Below, piece after piece: positions 18,914-29,885 of a stretch of 64,000 nucleotides of DNA. The DNA lies in assembly GCF_000176515.1 (NCBI RefSeq), contig NZ_ADAQ01000006.1, positions 1 through 64,000 of the forward strand. The letters run 5' to 3'. Source of the stretch: Grimontia hollisae CIP 101886. GTDB taxonomy: Bacteria > Pseudomonadota > Gammaproteobacteria > Enterobacterales > Vibrionaceae. Each line of letters starts with the position of its first letter. The stretch's first letter is position 1. Under the pieces are notes generated by a model. It saw nothing but the letters and a program-made list of their open reading frames with translations, did not search any database and was not told the DNA's origin. The position numbers and the translations under genes were made by a program.

Positions 18914-20929
18914 TTACCTCAGCTCCGCCATGATCGCTCGCACTTCTGCCGGCAAGGTCGCGTCTGAACCAAACTCTGGCAATACCGGTGTTTTCACGCC
19001 CGGCATCAGTTTGACTTCTTCCTGTGCACGGAAAATCTGCTCTGCACGGATATAGTTGTACTTGCGCTGTGTGATGCCATCTGCGGTCAGGCCGGTACGG
19101 ATAATGGTCGGCTTGATAAACAACATCAGGTTACGTTTGGTTTTACCCGATGAGGTTGACTTGAACAGGTGACCCAATAGTGGGATATCGCCAAGCAGTG
19201 GCACCTTTTGCTCACTCTCATTGGTCTGCTCATCAATCAGGCCGCTCAGTACAATCATTTGCTGATCAGCGGCTAACACCGAGGTGGTCAGCTGGCGCTT
19301 ACCAAAACGGATATCGACTGCACCGCTGGCCCCCAGCACATTGGAGATTTCCTGTTCAATATTGAGCTGTACGGAATCCCCTTCGTTGATTTGCGGGGTG
19401 ATCTTGAGTTTGACACCCACGTCTTTACGTTCCACAGTCTGGAACGGGTTGTCGTTGTTTGAGCCGGTAGTAGAGCCGGTGACAACGGGCACTTCCTCAC
19501 CGACGATGAAAGACGCTTCTTCATTATCCAGCACCATCAGGCTGGGGGATGACAGGATGTTGGAATCGCTGTTGCTTGACACAGCCGTCACCAGTGCCGT
19601 CCAGTCACCGAGTACCACCCCTGCAGCCAGCCCGCTGACACCGCCCAGTACTTCCGCAATCGCGGTTGGGTCGCCAGATTCAGTGATAGGCACCTCAACG
19701 GGAATATTGTCGCGATCAAATCGGGTTTCAGTGGTGGTTTTATCCTTGGCTTTCTCCTGCGCCGCCAGATAATTGGTGATCGGCACGCCGGTATTGCCAA
19801 ACTGAATACCGCCGCCGTCCAGTGATCCCCACTGGATACCAAGGTTGGCACCATCACTTTCTGACATTTCCACGATCATCGCTTCAATCAGCACCTGGGC
19901 ACGACGGATATCCAGCTGGGCAATCACGCCTTCCAGCGCACGCAGAATATCGGGTGGCGCGGTGATAACCAGGGCGTTTGTCCCTTTGTGTGCTGAGATT
20001 TTGACATTATTTGCGTTCGCACCTAGCGCCTTCTGGCCACCCTGTTTTTCGGCGAGCAGATTCTCGGAGACGCCCTGCAGCACATCCACCACGTCTTCCG
20101 CTTTGGCATAGCGAAGGTAAATTACCCGGTTATTGCCCACCGTTGCCATTTCACGGTCAAGCTGGGAGATCAAGCGGCGGATACGGTCACGCACCTGCGG
20201 CTCGCCGGAGATAAGCACGGAATTGGTGCGCTCATCAGCGACAAAACTCGGCTGGAGCAACTCGGGGGTATTTTTGCCATCGCCCTGTTTATTGAGGCTT
20301 TCGACAATGCGTACCATTTCAGAGGCCGAAGCATGCTTGAGGTGAACCACATCCACTTCTTTGTTCCCGGCCTGGTCAACACGCTCAATGATGTCTGCCA
20401 GACGGTTCACCACCGCGGCACGACCAGTGATCATGATGACGTTGGCAGGGTCATAGTGCACCACGTTACCAGCTCCGGCATTGTCAATCAGTTGGCGCAG
20501 CAGGGGCGACAGCTCGCGTACAGAGACATTTTTTACTGACACAACGCGGGTCACCACCGCATCACCCTGGATATTATCGTCACCCACCACCGGAATGGCC
20601 GATTGCTTGGCATCTTTATCACGCACCACTTTCAGCACGCCGTTTTCCATCTCAACGACGGCAAAACCATACACAGACAACACGTTGAGAAAGAACTGGT
20701 AGTACTGATCTTCATTCAGCACGTCATAGCTGCGAACATTGACTTTACCGCGCACAGACGGATCAACGATGATGGTTTTCTCAAGGTTGCGTCCAACAAT
20801 CTCGATGAACTCCTGAATATCTGTTCCCTTGAAACTGGCACTGAATTCTGTCGCCCACGCGCCGACGCTCTGCATAGCAAGCACACCGGCCAGTAACCAG
20901 GTTGATTTACGTTTCTTCCACGTATTCAC
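18914..20929 (-). CDS. gspD: type II secretion outer-membrane secretin D
   Basis: 671 residues. Signal peptide about 1-26 (ending AWA), N0 domain ([13 protein letters not shown]), N1-N3 domains with the N3 loop ([15 protein letters not shown]), then the C-terminal secretin domain ([21 protein letters not shown], split here by description only) and S-domain tail. It forms the outer-membrane pore of the system. A pilotin or GspAB pair is not found in this window. Confidence 0.97.
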   Translation of the reverse strand: MNTWKKRKSTWLLAGVLAMQSVGAWATEFSASFKGTDIQEFIEIVGRNLEKTIIVDPSVRGKVNVRSYDVLNEDQYYQFFLNVLSVYGFAVVEMENGVLKVVRDKDAKQSAIPVVGDDNIQGDAVVTRVVSVKNVSVRELSPLLRQLIDNAGAGNVVHYDPANVIMITGRAAVVNRLADIIERVDQAGNKEVDVVHLKHASASEMVRIVESLNKQGDGKNTPELLQPSFVADERTNSVLISGEPQVRDRIRRLISQLDREMATVGNNRVIYLRYAKAEDVVDVLQGVSENLLAEKQGGQKALGANANNVKISAHKGTNALVITAPPDILRALEGVIAQLDIRRAQVLIEAMIVEMSESDGANLGIQWGSLDGGGIQFGNTGVPITNYLAAQEKAKDKTTTETRFDRDNIPVEVPITESGDPTAIAEVLGGVSGLAAGVVLGDWTALVTAVSSNSDSNILSSPSLMVLDNEEASFIVGEEVPVVTGSTTGSNNDNPFQTVERKDVGVKLKITPQINEGDSVQLNIEQEISNVLGASGAVDIRFGKRQLTTSVLAADQQMIVLSGLIDEQTNESEQKVPLLGDIPLLGHLFKSTSSGKTKRNLMLFIKPTIIRTGLTADGITQRKYNYIRAEQIFRAQEEVKLMPGVKTPVLPEFGSDATLPAEVRAIMAELR

Positions 20930-20952
20930 TTTGTTCTCCGTTTTCAGTCCGC

Positions 20953-21861
20953 TTACAGACTGATATATATTTCGTGCAACTGACCGTCACGCAAGACGGT
21001 GAGATTGATTTCTGACGCATCAGACAAGCTTTGCCAGATACGGTTCATCTCTGCCGGGTTGCTTAAATCCGCGCCATTGATACCCACCGCGACGTCCCCA
21101 CTCTGCAAACCAGCTTGTTCAAACAGGCGGCTATCACTGCCAGGACCCAGGCGGTAGCCCACCAGTCCTTCATCGTTTCTTTCCTGAGAGAGTGTGATGT
21201 ATTTAAGCAAGGATTGCGGATTGTTCATGATTTCCGCTTTCACATTGCTGAGATCAGCCTGTCCGGTGTTTTGCGGAACATTCCGTGGCGATGATGGCCT
21301 CCTGACAGGTGCAGACCCTGATGTGTTGTAATCCACCCCAGCCAGCATCAGGGCTTCATCCCGTCCATTGTTGCGAAGAATAACGCGATCATTGAGTACC
21401 TGACGCAGGGTAACCCGCGTTCCCTCAATGGCTTCGCCAATACCGTAGGTTTTCTGCGAGCCACGGTTATCAATCACCGCCAAGCCACGCTGGGGATCAG
21501 AGCTTGCAACCAGACCGACCAGCGTCAGGTTGAGGCGGGTCCGGGGCGCATCAACAACAGGTTCCGGCTTTTTCTCGACAGGCGCGCTGGCACTATAGCG
21601 GCCGAAAAAGTGACGGTTAACCAATTGATCGAGGCGATAGGCAGGTTTCTGGACATTCATGCCCGCACTGATCACCGGCAAACTGGCAGGCATATCAGGT
21701 ACCGTATCCGGTACCCAAAACCACACCAAACGTCCCAGCGTCCAGGCCAGCATCAATACCAGTACCCGTGTCACCCATTTTGCAAGGTTGGCGGGAAAGG
21801 CTTTGCCAAGTCGTAATTGCACCCACGTGGGTAAGCGTTTTATCCCAAAATTCGCAGACAT
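20953..21861 (-). CDS. gspC: type II secretion protein C
   Basis: 302 residues. One membrane helix (about 27-48), the HR domain (about 95-180, with LTLVGLVASSDPQRGLAVI) that contacts GspD N0, and a C-terminal PDZ domain (about 215-300). GspC couples the inner platform and the secretin and helps substrate selection. It is the first gene of the minus-strand cluster gspC-N; the 265-bp region to divergent hslR must hold the operon promoter. No clear regulator site was recognised there. Confidence 0.95.
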   Translation of the reverse strand: MSANFGIKRLPTWVQLRLGKAFPANLAKWVTRVLVLMLAWTLGRLVWFWVPDTVPDMPASLPVISAGMNVQKPAYRLDQLVNRHFFGRYSASAPVEKKPEPVVDAPRTRLNLTLVGLVASSDPQRGLAVIDNRGSQKTYGIGEAIEGTRVTLRQVLNDRVILRNNGRDEALMLAGVDYNTSGSAPVRRPSSPRNVPQNTGQADLSNVKAEIMNNPQSLLKYITLSQERNDEGLVGYRLGPGSDSRLFEQAGLQSGDVAVGINGADLSNPAEMNRIWQSLSDASEINLTVLRDGQLHEIYISL

Positions 21862-22126
21862 GCTTTTCCTGTTACCAATACCGGCATTTCACTGCCATTC
21901 AGTCAATTGCCGCTTTTAGCACCCGAATGTAAGAGTGATGAATAAGGTCACCAATTTACCCGTTTTCCTTAGCTTTGCCGATAAGAGAGAAGCCATTTTT
22001 GTCTGAATGATTCCATTGCGGCTTGAAAGTTAAACGATTGGGCACCATAAAAGAGCGCTAATTGTGATGCTGATCGGATTAACGAAACATGGTAAGTTTA
22101 GCCACTCGAATGTAAAGGAGTGTGTA

Positions 22127-22537
22127 GTGGGCTCAAGACACGACAATGTTAACCAAGATTTGCAGGTACGGCTGGACAAATGGCTGTGGGCAGCGCGTTT
22201 CTACAAAACCCGCACACTGGCCAGAAACATGATTGATGGCGGTAAAGTCCATTACAATGGTCAGCGCTCCAAACCAAGCAAACTGGTGGAAGTCGGCGCC
22301 GAAATCAAACTCAGACAAGGGTTTGACGAAAAAACCGTGATCGTCGTGAAACTCAGTGAGCAGCGACGTGGCGCGCCAGAAGCACAGGCACTCTACCGGG
22401 AAACCGATGAAAGCGCGTTTCGCAGGGAACAACGTAGCCTTGAGCGACAGTTTCACGCACATAACCCAAGTCCAGATCGTCGTCCTGACAAGAAGCAGCG
22501 ACGCGATATCCTCAAATTTAGACACAGTAACGATTAA
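22127..22537 (+). CDS. hslR: ribosome-associated heat shock protein Hsp15
   Basis: 136 residues from a GTG at 22127 with AAGGAG 8 bp upstream; this matches the ~133-residue E. coli protein, whereas the longer ORF from 22064 would not. An S4 RNA-binding domain (about 12-70, VRLDKWLWAARFYKTRTLA) and a basic tail rich in Arg and Lys are visible. Hsp15 binds 50S subunits carrying a stalled nascent chain. It is followed 18 bp later by hslO, as in E. coli. Confidence 0.95.
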   Translation: MGSRHDNVNQDLQVRLDKWLWAARFYKTRTLARNMIDGGKVHYNGQRSKPSKLVEVGAEIKLRQGFDEKTVIVVKLSEQRRGAPEAQALYRETDESAFRREQRSLERQFHAHNPSPDRRPDKKQRRDILKFRHSND

Positions 22538-22555
22538 CGCCGGAGAAGTTATCCC

Positions 22556-23434
22556 ATGGCACAAGACAGTCTGCACCGTTACTTGTTCGATGGCGTCTCT
22601 GTACGCGGCGAACTGGTTCAACTTTCAGATTCATTCCAACAGCTGACCGGCAGCAAAGACTATCCGGCACCGATCAAAGCCCTGCTGGGTGAACTGATGG
22701 TCGCAACCAGCCTGCTGACCGCAACCCTGAAATTTGAAGGCAGCATCACGGTACAAATCCAGGGTGATGGCCCTGTATCACTGGTTGTGATCAACGGAAA
22801 CCACAATCAGGTTATGCGCGGTACGGCGCGCTGGAATAGCGACACCCTGCCGGAAAATGGCACCTTGCCAGCGCTGATGGGTAAAGGTCACATCGTGATC
22901 ACCATCGAGCCTGAGCAGGGAGAGCGTTATCAGGGTATTGTGGGCTTGGAAGGTGACACACTGGAAGCCTGCCTGGAAGACTATTTTACCCGCTCCGAAC
23001 AATTGAAAACCCGACTGTGGCTACGTACCGGTGAGGTAGACGGCCAGGCGAAAGCCGCAGGTATGTTGCTGCAAATCCTGCCGGATGGCCAGGGTAAAGA
23101 AGATGATTTCGATCACCTGGCGCAACTGACCGAAACCGTGAAGAACGAAGAACTGTTTACCTTGGAAGCGGAAGAAGTGTTATACCGTCTTTACCATCAG
23201 GAAACAGTAAAAGTCTACGAGCCCAAAAGTGTGACATTCAAGTGTTCATGCTCGCGTGAGCGCAGTGCGTCAGCGATTGCTGCGATTGAACGTCAGGAAG
23301 TGGAAAAAATGGTCGAAGAGACCGGAAACATCAAACTTCACTGCGACTATTGCGGCGCTGATTACGAGTTCGACTCTGTTGATATTTCTGCAATTTTTGA
23401 TCAAAACGGTCCATCTTCAGAAACCATTCACTAA
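22556..23434 (+). CDS. hslO: redox-regulated chaperone Hsp33
   Basis: 292 residues. The C-terminal zinc switch has CSC (about residues 232-234) and CDYC (about 265-268), the four cysteines that release zinc and form disulfides under oxidative stress. The N-terminal substrate-binding domain carries VQIQGDGP and conserved LVV elements. It holds unfolding proteins during oxidative heat stress. GGAGAAG precedes the ATG. A terminator follows at 23471. Confidence 0.97.
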   Translation: MAQDSLHRYLFDGVSVRGELVQLSDSFQQLTGSKDYPAPIKALLGELMVATSLLTATLKFEGSITVQIQGDGPVSLVVINGNHNQVMRGTARWNSDTLPENGTLPALMGKGHIVITIEPEQGERYQGIVGLEGDTLEACLEDYFTRSEQLKTRLWLRTGEVDGQAKAAGMLLQILPDGQGKEDDFDHLAQLTETVKNEELFTLEAEEVLYRLYHQETVKVYEPKSVTFKCSCSRERSASAIAAIERQEVEKMVEETGNIKLHCDYCGADYEFDSVDISAIFDQNGPSSETIH

Positions 23435-23470
23435 TAATTTTCTTTGATAATTAACGGTCAAAGACCCCGC

Positions 23471-23499
23471 AAAAAAACCGGCTATCATGCCGGTTTTCT
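23471..23499 (+). terminator. terminator after hslO
   Basis: AAACCGGCTATCATGCCGGTTTTCT: stem ACCGGC/GCCGGT with a T-rich tail, 37 bp after the hslO stop. Confidence 0.88.
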
Positions 23500-23669
23500 A
23501 TTCAAAACATCCTAATTTTGCAAAAGAAGTTCACAACTAGCCCATCTCTTATTTTTGCACAAATATTAACCATAATCCTGTAGCACACATACGCAACATA
23601 ACGGTAATATTATAAGCACAGGCTAATTAAGGCCGTTACAAGCCATTAATTTGTTTATGGTTGTTTTTT

Positions 23670-23698
23670 GAGTTAACTCTCTGAATTGGCCAATTCAG
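23670..23698. promoter_or_regulatory. adjacent palindromes upstream of pckA
   Basis: Two perfect palindromes lie one base apart: GAGTTAACTC (23670-23679) and CTGAATTGGCCAATTCAG (23681-23698), ending 49 bp before the pckA start. The 18-bp perfect symmetry suggests an operator for a dimeric regulator. It does not fit Cra (the half-site spacing is too wide) and I do not recognise it as HexR or CRP. pckA is a common target of carbon regulators. Confidence 0.55.
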
Positions 23699-23747
23699 GT
23701 TGCTAGCATGGACGACAGTTACATTACATCTTACCCAAGGAGCACCT

Positions 23748-25379
23748 ATGACTGTCATGAACGTCGCAAAAAAGGTTGCAAATAGTATCGATTTATCAAA
23801 ACACGGCTTACACGATGTTAAGGAAATTGTTCGAAATCCTACTTACGAGCAACTCTTCATCGAAGAAACCAAACCAGAGCTGGAAGGCTATGAAAGGGGC
23901 ACGGTTACCGAGTTAGGCGCTGTGGCTGTTGACACCGGAATTTTTACCGGTCGTTCGCCCAAAGACAAATACATTGTGCGCGACGACACCACCAAGGATA
24001 CCCTTTGGTGGTCAGATCAAGGCGCCAACGACAACAAACCAATAGATCAGCATGTCTGGAATGACCTAAAAGCCCTCGTCACCCGCCAACTGTCAGGCAA
24101 ACGCGTGTTTGTCGTTGATGGCTACTGCGGTGCCAACCCAGATACCCGCCTTAGCATCCGCGTGATCACTGAAGTGGCCTGGCAGGCACATTTCGTGAAA
24201 AACATGTTTATCCGCCCAACAGAAGAAGAGCTGGAAAACTTTGAGCCTGATTTCGTGGTGATGAATGGCGCAAAATGCGTCAATGATAAGTGGCAGGAGC
24301 ATGGTCTGAACTCCGAAAACTTCACGGTCTTTAACCTGACCGAGCGTATGCAGCTTATCGGCGGCACCTGGTACGGCGGCGAGATGAAGAAAGGCATGTT
24401 CGCCATGATGAACTACTTCCTGCCGCTCAAAGATATCGCCTCCATGCACTGCTCTGCCAACATGGGACAGGATGGTGATGTGGCGATCTTCTTTGGTCTG
24501 TCAGGCACCGGGAAAACCACCCTGTCTACCGACCCAAAACGCGCCCTTATCGGCGATGATGAGCACGGTTGGGACGACAATGGTGTGTTCAACTTTGAAG
24601 GCGGCTGCTACGCGAAAACCATCAAACTGTCGAAAGAAGCGGAACCTGACATCTATAACGCTATCCGCCGCGATGCGCTGCTGGAAAACGTGACGGTGCG
24701 TAAAAACGGTTCTATCGACTTCAATGACGGCTCAAAAACCGAAAATACCCGCGTCTCTTACCCGATCTATCACATTGAAAACATTGTGAAGCCAGTATCC
24801 AAAGGTGGTCATGCCAACAAGGTGATTTTCCTGTCTGCTGATGCCTTCGGTGTATTGCCACCGGTCTCCAAGCTGACACCAGAACAGACCAAGTACCACT
24901 TCCTGTCAGGCTTTACCGCCAAACTGGCCGGTACTGAACGTGGTATCACTGAGCCAACACCAACCTTCTCAGCCTGTTTTGGTAACGCATTCCTGACGCT
25001 GCATCCAACCAAATATGCGGAAGTGTTGGTGAAACGCATGGAAGCGGCAGGTGCAGAAGCCTATCTGGTCAATACCGGCTGGAACGGCTCCGGCAAGCGT
25101 ATTTCGATCAAAGACACCCGCGCGATCATTGATGCAATTCTGGATGGCTCGATTGAAGAAGCCGAAACCAAAGTGATCCCTATCTTCAATCTGGAGGTAC
25201 CAGTGAAACTGCACGATGTTGACCCGGATATCCTTGACCCGCGTGACACCTACGTTGACCCGCTGCAATGGCAAAGCAAAGCGGAAGATCTGGCCAAGCG
25301 CTTTATCGACAACTTCGCGAAATACACGGATACCCCAGAAGGTGAAGCGCTGGTGAAAGCCGGTCCACAGCTCGATTAA
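23748..25379 (+). CDS. pckA: phosphoenolpyruvate carboxykinase (ATP)
   Basis: 543 residues from the ATG at 23748, which has AAGGAG 6 bp upstream; the ORF extension to 23700 is not needed. It converts oxaloacetate and ATP to PEP, the first committed step of gluconeogenesis. Motifs: the PCK signature with metal-binding residues (MHCSANMG), the kinase-1a P-loop [11 protein letters not shown] (about 250-260), kinase-2 region GDDEHGWDD and FEGGCYAK. A terminator follows at 25401. The gene order hslR-hslO-pckA matches E. coli. Confidence 0.98.
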   Translation: MTVMNVAKKVANSIDLSKHGLHDVKEIVRNPTYEQLFIEETKPELEGYERGTVTELGAVAVDTGIFTGRSPKDKYIVRDDTTKDTLWWSDQGANDNKPIDQHVWNDLKALVTRQLSGKRVFVVDGYCGANPDTRLSIRVITEVAWQAHFVKNMFIRPTEEELENFEPDFVVMNGAKCVNDKWQEHGLNSENFTVFNLTERMQLIGGTWYGGEMKKGMFAMMNYFLPLKDIASMHCSANMGQDGDVAIFFGLSGTGKTTLSTDPKRALIGDDEHGWDDNGVFNFEGGCYAKTIKLSKEAEPDIYNAIRRDALLENVTVRKNGSIDFNDGSKTENTRVSYPIYHIENIVKPVSKGGHANKVIFLSADAFGVLPPVSKLTPEQTKYHFLSGFTAKLAGTERGITEPTPTFSACFGNAFLTLHPTKYAEVLVKRMEAAGAEAYLVNTGWNGSGKRISIKDTRAIIDAILDGSIEEAETKVIPIFNLEVPVKLHDVDPDILDPRDTYVDPLQWQSKAEDLAKRFIDNFAKYTDTPEGEALVKAGPQLD

Positions 25380-25400
25380 ACCACAAACATGACAATACCA

Positions 25401-25426
25401 AGCCCCCAGCTCCGGGGGCTTTTTTA
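25401..25426 (+). terminator. terminator after pckA
   Basis: AGCCCCCAGCTCCGGGGGCTTTTTT: strong stem AGCCCC/GGGGCT and T run, 21 bp after the stop. Confidence 0.93.
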
Positions 25427-25588
25427 CTCCCTGGTTTGCCGTACAATCTCTAAATTCCTTTACGGCCCTGGCGTTGAAGCATATTACTGCTTGAATAACG
25501 TTGATTTTTACGCCAACCTCAATAGCATCGCGGCGTAACATGCTGCCTATTACTACGCATCAGATAACCCAAAAGAGAACATCGCCAA

Positions 25589-27481
25589 ATGCGTTTGCTC
25601 ACCAAGCTGTTTGCCTCACTTGTCATTATCACCTTGGTTGCATTGGGTACGCTTCTTACTGTACTCAGCACACATTACGGCCTGCCTTTGATGCAGAAAG
25701 CCGTCAGTACATTCACACCCTACACCCTGCGTGCTGAATCACTGGACTACGATCTTCTGACCCCGCTTTCTCTGGCGCTGAATACACCAACGCTCATTGA
25801 GCAGGAAACCAATAACACCATTTACCAGGCTAGATATGCCTCGGCGACGCTTTCGCTTTGGGATGCAATCGGGGGCGCCTTCACCCTGAAAAACGCGGTG
25901 ATCCGTGGTGCAAAGATAGACTTCAACACCAAAGCAGCCCTCCCCAAAAACCTCACTATCAAGCATCTGGCGCTGGATGATGTCAGCTATTATGGCGACA
26001 GCCTGCGCGTTGACCACGCAAGTATCCAGATATCAAACTGGCGCAACAGCAAGAAAAAATGGGGCAGTTGGCAAGGACCATTCCAGTTTTCCGCCCCCGC
26101 CGTTGCGTTTAAAGGCCAGACATTGTCAAACCTCTTGCTTGACAGCGAATTGACTGACGATAAATGGGAAATCTGGGGGCTGTCATTTAACAGCGAATTT
26201 GGCACTGTGACTGGCAGTGCGACGCTGAAGAACCGTCAATGGACGCTACATCAACTAACCATAAGCGATGCCCGTATCGAGCCCTCAGAGAACCTGTCAA
26301 ACCTGATTGCAATGTGGCAACCATTGAGTGACAACTATGACATTGTGATCAACCGGCTCGATTTACTCGATGTCAGCGCGTCACTGGATAGCCTGACACT
26401 GGAACACCTCAACCTCTCGGCACAGGCCATCAACCTGCGTGATGGTGATCTGGTCTGGGCCGCCAATGATGCCTCTTCGCTGCTGTCTTTCAACGCTAAC
26501 CTGATTCACTACGATACCTGGCTGTTGACAGACGTGCTGGCAGACTTGTCGCTCTCTCCTTCCCGCATCGAAGTGGGCGCCTTTTCGTCCAACGTGGATG
26601 ATCAAGGGTACATTTCTTTTGCCGGGGACATCACACCGGCCTCTCTGTCCCTACGTTCACTTATCCTAAACGGCCTGACACTGGACTTCGAAGGTGGGAT
26701 GTCAGAATCACTTTCTGCACAGTGGGAGCGCTTCGACAATATCCGCGTTGGCAGCCTGTCTGTCGGGCACACCAACGTGACGGTGCCGGATCCGGCGTTC
26801 CCGCTGCAAATCATCGGGATGAACCTCAAGGGAAAAGACCTGCTGCTAAGGCAAGCCAGCCATGACGGTATGTGGCTTGGAGAGTTGACTGGCAGTGCCA
26901 AGACAGCCAGCATCAACCGTATCCCGGTTTCGTCCCCTTATGTGGCCATGAGAGTGCAAAACGGTGTGTGGCAACTTAACCCACTCAGCCTGACTTTCCC
27001 GCAAGGACAACTGACAGCCAACGCCAGCGTTAGTCTCACGAATCCAAGCCGACCCTGGAAATTAGAGGGAACTGGGCTCAGCCTGCCTTCCTCCCTCTAC
27101 CAGCGCTGGCTGGGGCTGAGCCTGCCGCTGGAAGGCGAGCATGATGTGAACGTTTCCCTGTCAGGGCTCGGCGGCGATCGCGACAGCCTGGCCTATAGCC
27201 TGTCTGGCAAGCTAACGGCCGTGCCGCACCGCACAGTGCTTACCGTCTCACCGGGGCAGTCATTCAGCCAGCGGATCATGACGCTGTTTAGCGGGAAGCA
27301 AGAAGGGGAAGAAGGAATCGAAACAATGGCTGTCAGTGTCGGGGAGATTAAGGCGAACGCCGACCGTGGACGGATTTCACTGTCACCGGTCAGTCTGGTA
27401 CAAGACGGCAACACCTCCACACTGTCCGGCAGCTGGGATTTAGTCACCGGCGAAGGGGCACTTAGCCATAACACCCAGTGA
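25589..27481 (+). CDS. AsmA-like inner-membrane-anchored protein
   Basis: 630 residues. One N-terminal membrane anchor (about 5-27) is followed by a long periplasmic, beta-rich region with repeated L-x-L-D/S patterns and a C-terminal block in which a short GEIKANADRG-type motif precedes a conserved end. This is the layout of AsmA/TamB-type proteins, bridging proteins thought to move phospholipid between the membranes. I cannot assign it to a named E. coli AsmA paralogue. It stands alone between pckA and the minus-strand fabY gene. Confidence 0.75.
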   Translation: MRLLTKLFASLVIITLVALGTLLTVLSTHYGLPLMQKAVSTFTPYTLRAESLDYDLLTPLSLALNTPTLIEQETNNTIYQARYASATLSLWDAIGGAFTLKNAVIRGAKIDFNTKAALPKNLTIKHLALDDVSYYGDSLRVDHASIQISNWRNSKKKWGSWQGPFQFSAPAVAFKGQTLSNLLLDSELTDDKWEIWGLSFNSEFGTVTGSATLKNRQWTLHQLTISDARIEPSENLSNLIAMWQPLSDNYDIVINRLDLLDVSASLDSLTLEHLNLSAQAINLRDGDLVWAANDASSLLSFNANLIHYDTWLLTDVLADLSLSPSRIEVGAFSSNVDDQGYISFAGDITPASLSLRSLILNGLTLDFEGGMSESLSAQWERFDNIRVGSLSVGHTNVTVPDPAFPLQIIGMNLKGKDLLLRQASHDGMWLGELTGSAKTASINRIPVSSPYVAMRVQNGVWQLNPLSLTFPQGQLTANASVSLTNPSRPWKLEGTGLSLPSSLYQRWLGLSLPLEGEHDVNVSLSGLGGDRDSLAYSLSGKLTAVPHRTVLTVSPGQSFSQRIMTLFSGKQEGEEGIETMAVSVGEIKANADRGRISLSPVSLVQDGNTSTLSGSWDLVTGEGALSHNTQ

Positions 27482-27507
27482 ATCCATCAAGCGGGCATTG
27501 ATAGGAG

Positions 27508-28452
27508 TTAACCGAACAGTAAGGTCTGGCTTTCGATAGTATCGGCAGCCGGATCTTTTTCCGGCAACAGCACGTAGGTGCCGGTAAATGTGCCGGCCAC
27601 ATCCTCACCGCTGTAAAACGTCACTTCCAGTTTCACCCGCGCCTTGCGGCCATTTTCCAGCCGGTCCAGATCGCCGCTCAACCCATCGAGGGAGACCACG
27701 GCACGCGGGCGCTCTACGATCGGGCGACGATAGCGGATATGGCTGTCAGCCAGCACAATACTTGCAGAAAGCTGGCGCTCTTTCATCAACAGCCACACCA
27801 TGCCCCAGCCTGCCAGGGTTGCCATACTGAACACACTGCCGGCAAACATCGAATCATGAGGGTTAAGGTTGGCATTCAGCCGTGCACAGAGTTCAAAGCG
27901 ATAGCCGGTAAACTGGCTGATATTGATCCCCATTTTGTCACTGATTGGGATCTGTTGCTGCCAGCGTTGCTGAAGCTCGTGGCACCATTCCGGGCGGCGC
28001 ACCACATCCGACATCGGGTCTAGGGGCTTTAGCATCTGCTGGTGGCGCACAGGGCCACGCTCTTCACTGAGCTCTCCCTGGTTGACAAAGCCGTTGGCGC
28101 TGTAAAAACCGATCGCCTCTTCGCGGGCATTACACACCAACCGCTTTGCCCCCTCCTGACGCGCCAGAGATTCCAGCGTCATCAGGATAAGGGCACCAAG
28201 GCCCCGCTGACGATATCCGGGCGCGACAGCCATGTAGCGGATTTGACCATCGTTATCCGGGGTCAGGTACAAACGGCCAACCGCAATCGGCTCACCTTTG
28301 CTGTCCACAATCATCCGGTGGTGTGCAACGACATCATAGGCATCGCGCTCTGAGCCCTCCGGTTGACGCCAGGGCTCACGCAGCATCTTCCACCGAAAGT
28401 GAAAGTATGTGTTGAGCTCATCATCCTTGGTGGGGGTGATTAACCGAAACAT
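27508..28452 (-). CDS. fabY: GNAT acetyltransferase / hotdog-fold fusion (YiiD/FabY)
   Basis: 314 residues in two domains: an N-terminal GNAT fold (about 1-145, with the acetyl-CoA loop GYRQRGLGA) and a C-terminal hotdog thioesterase-like YiiD domain (about 165-305, with HDSMFAGSVFSMATLAGWG). The E. coli homologue YiiD (FabY/MadA) is linked to forming acetyl-ACP from malonyl-ACP, an alternative way to start fatty acid synthesis. The gene order yihY-dtd-yiiD is as in E. coli, 33 bp after dtd on the same strand. Confidence 0.9.
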   Translation of the reverse strand: MFRLITPTKDDELNTYFHFRWKMLREPWRQPEGSERDAYDVVAHHRMIVDSKGEPIAVGRLYLTPDNDGQIRYMAVAPGYRQRGLGALILMTLESLARQEGAKRLVCNAREEAIGFYSANGFVNQGELSEERGPVRHQQMLKPLDPMSDVVRRPEWCHELQQRWQQQIPISDKMGINISQFTGYRFELCARLNANLNPHDSMFAGSVFSMATLAGWGMVWLLMKERQLSASIVLADSHIRYRRPIVERPRAVVSLDGLSGDLDRLENGRKARVKLEVTFYSGEDVAGTFTGTYVLLPEKDPAADTIESQTLLFG

Positions 28453-28485
28453 CCTGTTTCTCTCCTCGTCAACCCTGCCGGGTCA

Positions 28486-28920
28486 TTACACGTGCAGCCA
28501 GAATGTCACCGGGCCGTCGTTGACCAGGCTTACTTTCATGTCTGCAGCAAACACACCATTTTCTGTTTTGACACCGCTTTCGCGGCAATATTGCGTGAAC
28601 TGTTGATACAAACGATCGGCGTCTGCTGCTGGCGCACCGTTAAAACTGGGCCGCATGCCCTTATTGGTATCAGCGGCCAGTGTAAACTGGGACACGACCA
28701 ACACCTCGCCACCGACTTGCTGTACATTGAGGTTCATTTTCCCGTTTTCGTCTTCGAAAACACGGTAACCGAGGACTTTCTCATGCAGGCGGTGCGCTTT
28801 TTTGTCATCGTCACCTTTTTCAACACCCAGCAGTACCAACAGCCCGTTACCAATCGCGCCCACAGTCTTGCCGTCGACCACGACACTGGCTTCGCTGACT
28901 CGCTGGATAAGCGCAATCAT
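28486..28920 (-). CDS. dtd: D-aminoacyl-tRNA deacylase
   Basis: 144 residues, exact family length. Conserved SQFTLAAD (about 77-84), NKGMRPSF (about 86-93) with the active-site proline-containing element, and the cross-subunit Gly-cisPro end [11 protein letters not shown] are all present. It hydrolyses D-aminoacyl-tRNA and glycyl-tRNAAla as a proofreader. Lies between yihY (21-bp gap) and fabY. Confidence 0.96.
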   Translation of the reverse strand: MIALIQRVSEASVVVDGKTVGAIGNGLLVLLGVEKGDDDKKAHRLHEKVLGYRVFEDENGKMNLNVQQVGGEVLVVSQFTLAADTNKGMRPSFNGAPAADADRLYQQFTQYCRESGVKTENGVFAADMKVSLVNDGPVTFWLHV

Positions 28921-28941
28921 AGCAGCTCCTTTCTTATTATC

Positions 28942-29835
28942 TTAATTATCAGTAAGTTGTTTTTGTTCGGTATCCGGGCCGGTATCCCAGATGTTTCGCT
29001 CGCCCAGTGCCGCCGTAATTTCTGCTCCCACCAGCACTATGCACCAGCTGAGATAGACCCAGACAAACAACAGGGGAACCACTGCCAATGCACCGTATAT
29101 CAGCTCGTAGGACGGGAAATTGGAGGCATAGAAGGCAAAGCCCTTTTTGCTGAATTCAAACAGCAAAGCGGCGGTAATAGCACCGGAAAAGGCATGGCCA
29201 ATCTTCACCCGGCAGTTGGGTACCAGAGTATAAAGACCAAGAAATGCCAACGCGGTAAGCAGAAACGGTAACCGTTTTAGCAGGGTTGGCGACAACATAT
29301 CCGCCCCTTCCACTGCCATCAGGTTCAGTGATCCCAGGTAAGAGCTGACCCCCAGGCTGCTGCCCACCAGCACTGGCCCTAATGTTAACACCATCCAGTA
29401 AATAGAGAATGACACCACCGTCGCACGCTTTTTTTTCACCCGCCAGATATAGTTAAGGCTCTTGTCGATGGCAGAAATCAGCATCAGGGCGACCACAAAC
29501 AGGAAGGCGACACCCACTGCTGTCATTTTACCGGCATTGGCAACAAACTCATTGAGGTATTGCTCCAGCGCATCCCCGGAGGCAGGGACAAAGTTGTGCA
29601 GCACAAAAATGCGGATTTGGTCCCCAGCCTCAGCAAAGCCCGGAATCAATGACAGCGCTGACAACAGCACAGTGATCAGGGGGACCAGCGACAGCAAGGT
29701 GACATAGGCCATGTAACCGGCGGTCACCGTGAGGCGATCGTGAACAATGCGGCGGATTAGGTGCCTTGAGAAATCGAATATAATTTGCCCTGCCCTGGGC
29801 AATGAATGCTTGAGTCGTTCCACTGCTTCAACCAT
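28942..29835 (-). CDS. yihY: YihY/BrkB-family inner membrane protein
   Basis: 297 residues. Six membrane helices (about 38-60, 97-118, 135-160, 180-200, 215-235, 245-270) and the conserved LTAGYMAYVTLLSLVPLI block of the YihY/virulence-factor BrkB family. It was once called RNase BN, but that activity belongs elsewhere; transport function is unknown. First gene of yihY-dtd-fabY, divergent from the DUF2959 gene with about 50 bp between starts. Confidence 0.93.
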   Translation of the reverse strand: MVEAVERLKHSLPRAGQIIFDFSRHLIRRIVHDRLTVTAGYMAYVTLLSLVPLITVLLSALSLIPGFAEAGDQIRIFVLHNFVPASGDALEQYLNEFVANAGKMTAVGVAFLFVVALMLISAIDKSLNYIWRVKKKRATVVSFSIYWMVLTLGPVLVGSSLGVSSYLGSLNLMAVEGADMLSPTLLKRLPFLLTALAFLGLYTLVPNCRVKIGHAFSGAITAALLFEFSKKGFAFYASNFPSYELIYGALAVVPLLFVWVYLSWCIVLVGAEITAALGERNIWDTGPDTEQKQLTDN

Positions 29836-29885
29836 AGTCTCTATTTGAAACGTTAATCATACACGATAGCGACGAGGAGTTTACC

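Noticed and set aside
23681-23698. Cra (FruR) site upstream of pckA
   Set aside because: Cra half-sites TGAA and TTCA are 4 bp apart; here they are 8 bp apart, so the palindrome is not a Cra match.
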